From Nocardia sp. CY41 (GTDB taxonomy: Bacteria > Actinomycetota > Actinomycetes > Mycobacteriales > Mycobacteriaceae), in assembly GCF_009829325.1 (NCBI RefSeq), contig NZ_VUOS01000010.1, forward strand, positions 62,001 through 126,000: DNA of 64,000 bases, written 5' to 3'. Under the pieces are notes generated by a model. It had not been told where the DNA came from, ran no database searches, and saw only the letters and a program-made list of their open reading frames with translations. Shown in pieces: positions 60,912 through 64,000 of this stretch. Numbering within the stretch: position 1 is the first letter of the stretch; the number at the start of each line of letters is the position of its first letter. The position numbers and the translations under genes were made by a program.

Positions 60912-61120
60912 CAGAAGTGACGAAATTCAACTTGTGGTTTCCATAGGTGCGGGTTCCGGGCCGAAACGTCACTGTGACGGCAGGAATTCACGCGGCCGTG
61001 GAGCGCACATCGCTCCCGGCGAAGCAACACAAGTTCTTCTGACCAACAGCACAGCGACATGGAATGAGGCGGGTTCCCCTTGATCGCTTATTCTTGCTGG
61101 CGAGCAAACGTTGATGCGAC

Positions 61121-61882
61121 GTGAGCGTGGATGAATCGGACAGCTGGAGGCTGAGCAGAGCGGTGTCGACCAGCGTCACAGCACTAACCCTCGGCGGACT
61201 GGAGAAGCTTCCCGCGCATGCGCGGCGCTGTGTCTTCTGGGAGATGGACCCCGCGGTGGCCGAGGACTCGCGCAACTTCAGCGATCCGGTGTTCGAGAAG
61301 GAAGCCTGGCTGTCCACGGTCATGCTGGAGTGGGGTTCGTGCGGGCAGGTGGCGAACGTCGACGGCAACGTCGCCGGCTGCGCCTTCTACGCACCGCCGA
61401 GCGCGGTGCCCCGGGCCGGCCTCTTCCCCACCTCCCCGGTGAGCCCGGACGCGGTCCTGCTGACCACGCTGCGGGCCGAATTTCCCTATCGGGATGCCGA
61501 TGTCGCCCACCACCTCATCCAGGCTGTGGTGGCGGATCTGGTGCGCCGTGGCGTGCGAGCTCTGGAGGCATTCGGCATCCGCAGCCATCCGGCGACGCAG
61601 GCACTGTCGGAGCGGTCCGGCTCGATGACACTGCTCGAGCGGATCGTGGCCCCGATCAAGAGTGCGAGCGCCACTACCGAGTGCTCACCGGAGAGCTGCA
61701 TGATCGATGCCGACTTCCTGGAAGATGTCGGCTTCGAGGTGGTGGCCCCGCATCACCGGTTCCCACGGTTGCGGTTGGAACTCGACTCCGACCACGGCTG
61801 GAAGGAAGACGTCGAACGGGCGTTGGATCAGCTGCTCGCCGCGGCGTCGATGACCGCGCCGACTCGCATCGGAGCGCGCTGA
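61121..61882 (+). CDS. GNAT-family acetyltransferase-like protein (Rv3916c-like)
   Basis: This 253-residue protein follows parB as Rv3916c does in M. tuberculosis. It has an SRNFSDPVFEKEAWLS-like acidic and aromatic segment, VANVDGNVAGCAFYAPP as a GNAT strand pair, and HHLIQAVVADLVRRGVRALEAFG as the acetyl-CoA helix region. The end has LEDVGFEVVAPHHRFPRLRLEL. The substrate is unknown. GTG 61121 is the likely start. A bidirectional terminator separates it from cwlM. Confidence 0.82.
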   Translation: MSVDESDSWRLSRAVSTSVTALTLGGLEKLPAHARRCVFWEMDPAVAEDSRNFSDPVFEKEAWLSTVMLEWGSCGQVANVDGNVAGCAFYAPPSAVPRAGLFPTSPVSPDAVLLTTLRAEFPYRDADVAHHLIQAVVADLVRRGVRALEAFGIRSHPATQALSERSGSMTLLERIVAPIKSASATTECSPESCMIDADFLEDVGFEVVAPHHRFPRLRLELDSDHGWKEDVERALDQLLAAASMTAPTRIGAR

Positions 61883-61896
61883 GGCAGACAACGAAA

Positions 61897-61929
61897 CGCC
61901 CCCTGGCCGATTCGAAAGGTCAGGGGGCG
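61897..61929. terminator. Bidirectional terminator between the GNAT gene and cwlM
   Basis: CGCCCCCTGGCC (61897-61908) and GGTCAGGGGGCG (61918-61929) form a 12-bp stem with one wobble pair and a 9-base loop. The convergent genes end on either side. A short T-containing run follows on the minus strand (TTTCG). Confidence 0.75.
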
Positions 61930-61951
61930 CTTCGAAGAATGGAAGGCGAAG

Positions 61952-63145
61952 CTACATCCGGTCCGCGGCGGCCAGTTCTTCGGCCAGCAGTTCCGCGAAA
62001 GTGTACGTACCGGTCGGCTGGTCGTCCTGGCCCAGCAGATACAGCCGCTTCACCGAGATCAGAATGGCCTCGGCGATCACATCGCGCATGCGCGGGTTGG
62101 TGAGAACCGAGGCATCGTATTCGTTGGTCAGATAACCGATGTCCACCTGGACCGTCGGCATCTTGGTGAGGCGCAACAGGTCCCACGTGCGCGCATGGGT
62201 ACGGCAGTCCTGCAGCGAGGTTCGGGCGACGACCTCCCGCTGGATGAAGCCGGCCAGCACCTGGCCGATCATGGACACCGAGCCGTGCGAGTTGCCGAAG
62301 TAGAACCCGGCCACGCCGTTGGCCAGCGGGCTCGGGTTGGTGGCACAGCGCAGGGAGATCATCAGATCCGCGTCGAAGGCGTTGGATGTGTCCGCACGCT
62401 CGGCGTCGGTGGGGTTGACGCCCCACGGCCGCGACAAGAAGGTCTCCATACCCGTGGCCGCCATCCGTCCCTCGAGACGGCTGGCCAAGTCCCACAGGAT
62501 CTCCGACTCGTAGACGTCGCCGTACTCGGTGGGTACGGCGCATCCCTTGTCCGGCCCGCCGAGGCCCGGATCGATGACGATTCGCTTGCCCGTCAGCTGC
62601 GGCCCCGCCCGGTGCACCACTTCTTCCTCGGCGATCCGGTGCGGATTGCCTCCGGTCACCCTGGCGCCGAGCAGGTCCAGCGAGCGCAGCGTGTCGGGAC
62701 CGCAGATTCCGTCGGCCGACAGCCCGATCTCCCGCTGGAAGGCGGTCAGCGCGTCATGGGTGTGCGGACCGAAGTAGCCGTCGACCCGATGCACGTAGAA
62801 GCCGAGATCCTGCAGCCTGCGCTGGAGCGTGGCCACGTCGTCGCCGTAGAGCGGCGCGGACAGCTGATAGATCAGTGTGCGCGCGCCGAGCCGGTAGGAC
62901 GCCTCCTTGAGTGCCCGGTAGGTCGCCGGACCGACCACCCCGTCGACCAGCAGACCGCGATGCTGCTGGAACGCGCGAACAGCGGAGTCGAGGTGGTGGT
63001 CGAAGGAGACCTCCGTATCCTTCCAGTATTCGCGCGCGTCCGCCTGATCGGTAGCGACGTGCGCGTGTAGGAACCCGAGGCTTGCCAGGGTGCTCCGAAC
63101 CTCTGCTACGGCTGGACCGGAATCGCCGTGACGAAGTCGGTGCAT
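61952..63145 (-). CDS. cwlM: CwlM: peptidoglycan-binding pseudo-amidase regulator
   Basis: In mycobacteria CwlM is phosphorylated by PknB and activates MurA. This 397-residue protein has two peptidoglycan-binding repeats (about residues 1-75 and 90-160: VRAFQQHRGLLVDGVVGPAT and LTAFQREIGLSADGICGPDT) and an amidase_3-like domain. The first zinc ligand is lost (IDPGLGGPDKG has Leu for His), and a later ligand position reads SLRCATNP, with Arg where active enzymes have His. This fits a regulatory protein without catalysis. There is no signal peptide. ATG 63145 is chosen over the longer frame. Confidence 0.93.
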   Translation of the reverse strand: MHRLRHGDSGPAVAEVRSTLASLGFLHAHVATDQADAREYWKDTEVSFDHHLDSAVRAFQQHRGLLVDGVVGPATYRALKEASYRLGARTLIYQLSAPLYGDDVATLQRRLQDLGFYVHRVDGYFGPHTHDALTAFQREIGLSADGICGPDTLRSLDLLGARVTGGNPHRIAEEEVVHRAGPQLTGKRIVIDPGLGGPDKGCAVPTEYGDVYESEILWDLASRLEGRMAATGMETFLSRPWGVNPTDAERADTSNAFDADLMISLRCATNPSPLANGVAGFYFGNSHGSVSMIGQVLAGFIQREVVARTSLQDCRTHARTWDLLRLTKMPTVQVDIGYLTNEYDASVLTNPRMRDVIAEAILISVKRLYLLGQDDQPTGTYTFAELLAEELAAADRM

Positions 63146-63304
63146 GCGTGAGAGCCCTTTCCTTCCGTCAACCCGCGGGTACCCACTCATGCGATGGGAT
63201 ACACCTTCGCACGACAGGAGCGTCGGTCGATTGTCTCAGACCCGGACCAGGTTTCGACAACCCCGGGTCCAGGGCATCCTACGGCGCGTCGTCGGATCGC
63301 GTCG

Positions 63305-63637
63305 TCAGATGACGTCTTCGAGTTCGCGCAGAAGAGCCGCCTTGCCCTTCGCCCCGACGATCTGTTTGACCGGCTTACCGCCGCGGAACAGCATCATAGT
63401 GGGCAGCGAGAGGATCTGATAATCGCGGGCGGTGCTCGGGTTGGCGTCCACGTCCAGCTTCGCGATGGTCAGCTTGTCCGCGTGCGCACCGGCGATCTCC
63501 TCCAGGACGGGCGCGACCATCTTGCACGGCCCGCACCAGTCGGCCCAGAAATCGACGAGGACGGGCTTCTCACTCAGCAGCACGTCGTCGGCGAAGGTCG
63601 CGTCGGTGACGACAACCGTGTTGGCGGACTTGGACAT
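63305..63637 (-). CDS. trxA: Thioredoxin
   Basis: This 110-residue thioredoxin has the active site WADWCGPCKMVAP (Cys35 and Cys38), DVDANPSTARDY, the cis-Pro loop LPTMMLF and GGKPVKQIVGA. It reduces protein disulfides with electrons from the reductase encoded just upstream at 63695. ATG 63637 follows AGGAGAACAC. The 57-bp spacing suggests an operon with trxB, the order known from mycobacteria. Confidence 0.96.
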   Translation of the reverse strand: MSKSANTVVVTDATFADDVLLSEKPVLVDFWADWCGPCKMVAPVLEEIAGAHADKLTIAKLDVDANPSTARDYQILSLPTMMLFRGGKPVKQIVGAKGKAALLRELEDVI

Positions 63638-63694
63638 GGGTGTTCTCCTAGCGATACAGCGAAACGAAAGGTGTGTGTCTGGTCCGGTGCGAAC

Positions 63695-64000
<306 letters not shown>

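Overview
The window is the chromosomal replication-origin region of a high-GC actinobacterium of the order Mycobacteriales, most probably a Nocardia. The evidence is the conserved order yidC-yidD-rnpA-rpmH-dnaA-oriC-dnaN-recF-dciA-gyrB-gyrA on one side. On the other side lie the ppiA / PH-domain gene / crgA / trpG block and the fhaA-fhaB-pstP-rodA-pbpA-pknA-pknB operon next to tRNA-Leu, which match the Mycobacterium tuberculosis Rv0001-Rv0020c neighbourhood. The genus is an inference from gene content and base composition, not from a database comparison.

Layout, left to right. 2-9808 is one open frame of about 3270 codons, open at the left edge. It encodes a mosaic of enzyme-like domains: the end of a GntR-type winged helix, a phosphopantetheinyl-transferase-like domain, an amidase, an HExxH segment, an alpha/beta hydrolase, a DUF1023-like domain and an aminoglycoside-phosphotransferase-like kinase. 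It is followed by an unrecognised 461-residue protein and a SnoaL-like protein. 11935-12017 is tRNA-Leu. 12243-22227 is the FHA / phosphatase / SEDS / PBP / kinase operon that controls cell-wall growth, with translationally coupled genes from fhaB to pbpA and from pknA to pknB. 22334-27007 holds a CBS protein, a pyrimidine reductase, trpG, crgA, a PH-domain protein, a rhomboid protease, ppiA and a small membrane protein. 27023-28869 is a DrrAB-like exporter.

28870-39202 is the most variable part. It holds a 6C small RNA, an acyl-CoA-dehydrogenase-like protein, a DUF1275 protein, a DUF1444-like protein, an NlpC/P60 hydrolase and a plasmid-type parA/parB-like pair with a perfect palindrome upstream. 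It also holds two identical tRNA-Ala genes in opposite orientation, DLW-39, a TetR regulator and a decayed integrative element. That element has a dead integrase and a 27-bp duplication of the tRNA-Ile 3' end.

39424-53081 is the replication core on the minus strand (DUF3566 protein, gyrA, gyrB, an inserted epoxide-hydrolase-like gene, dciA, recF, dnaN, oriC, dnaA). From rpmH rightwards the genes run on the plus strand (rnpA, yidD, yidC, jag, rsmG, parA, parB, GNAT protein), followed by cwlM, trxA and the end of trxB on the minus strand. ParB-binding parS-like sites cluster around rsmG-parA, with outliers near 25.3 and 46.6 kb.

The most unusual signals are the giant multi-domain protein, an oriC in which eight CTCGAG palindromes are interleaved with DnaA boxes next to a DnaA-trio-like element, and the plasmid-like parAB pair with its 22-bp palindrome close to the tRNA-Ile-inserted element remnant. 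No CRISPR array, intact transposon or rRNA gene was seen.
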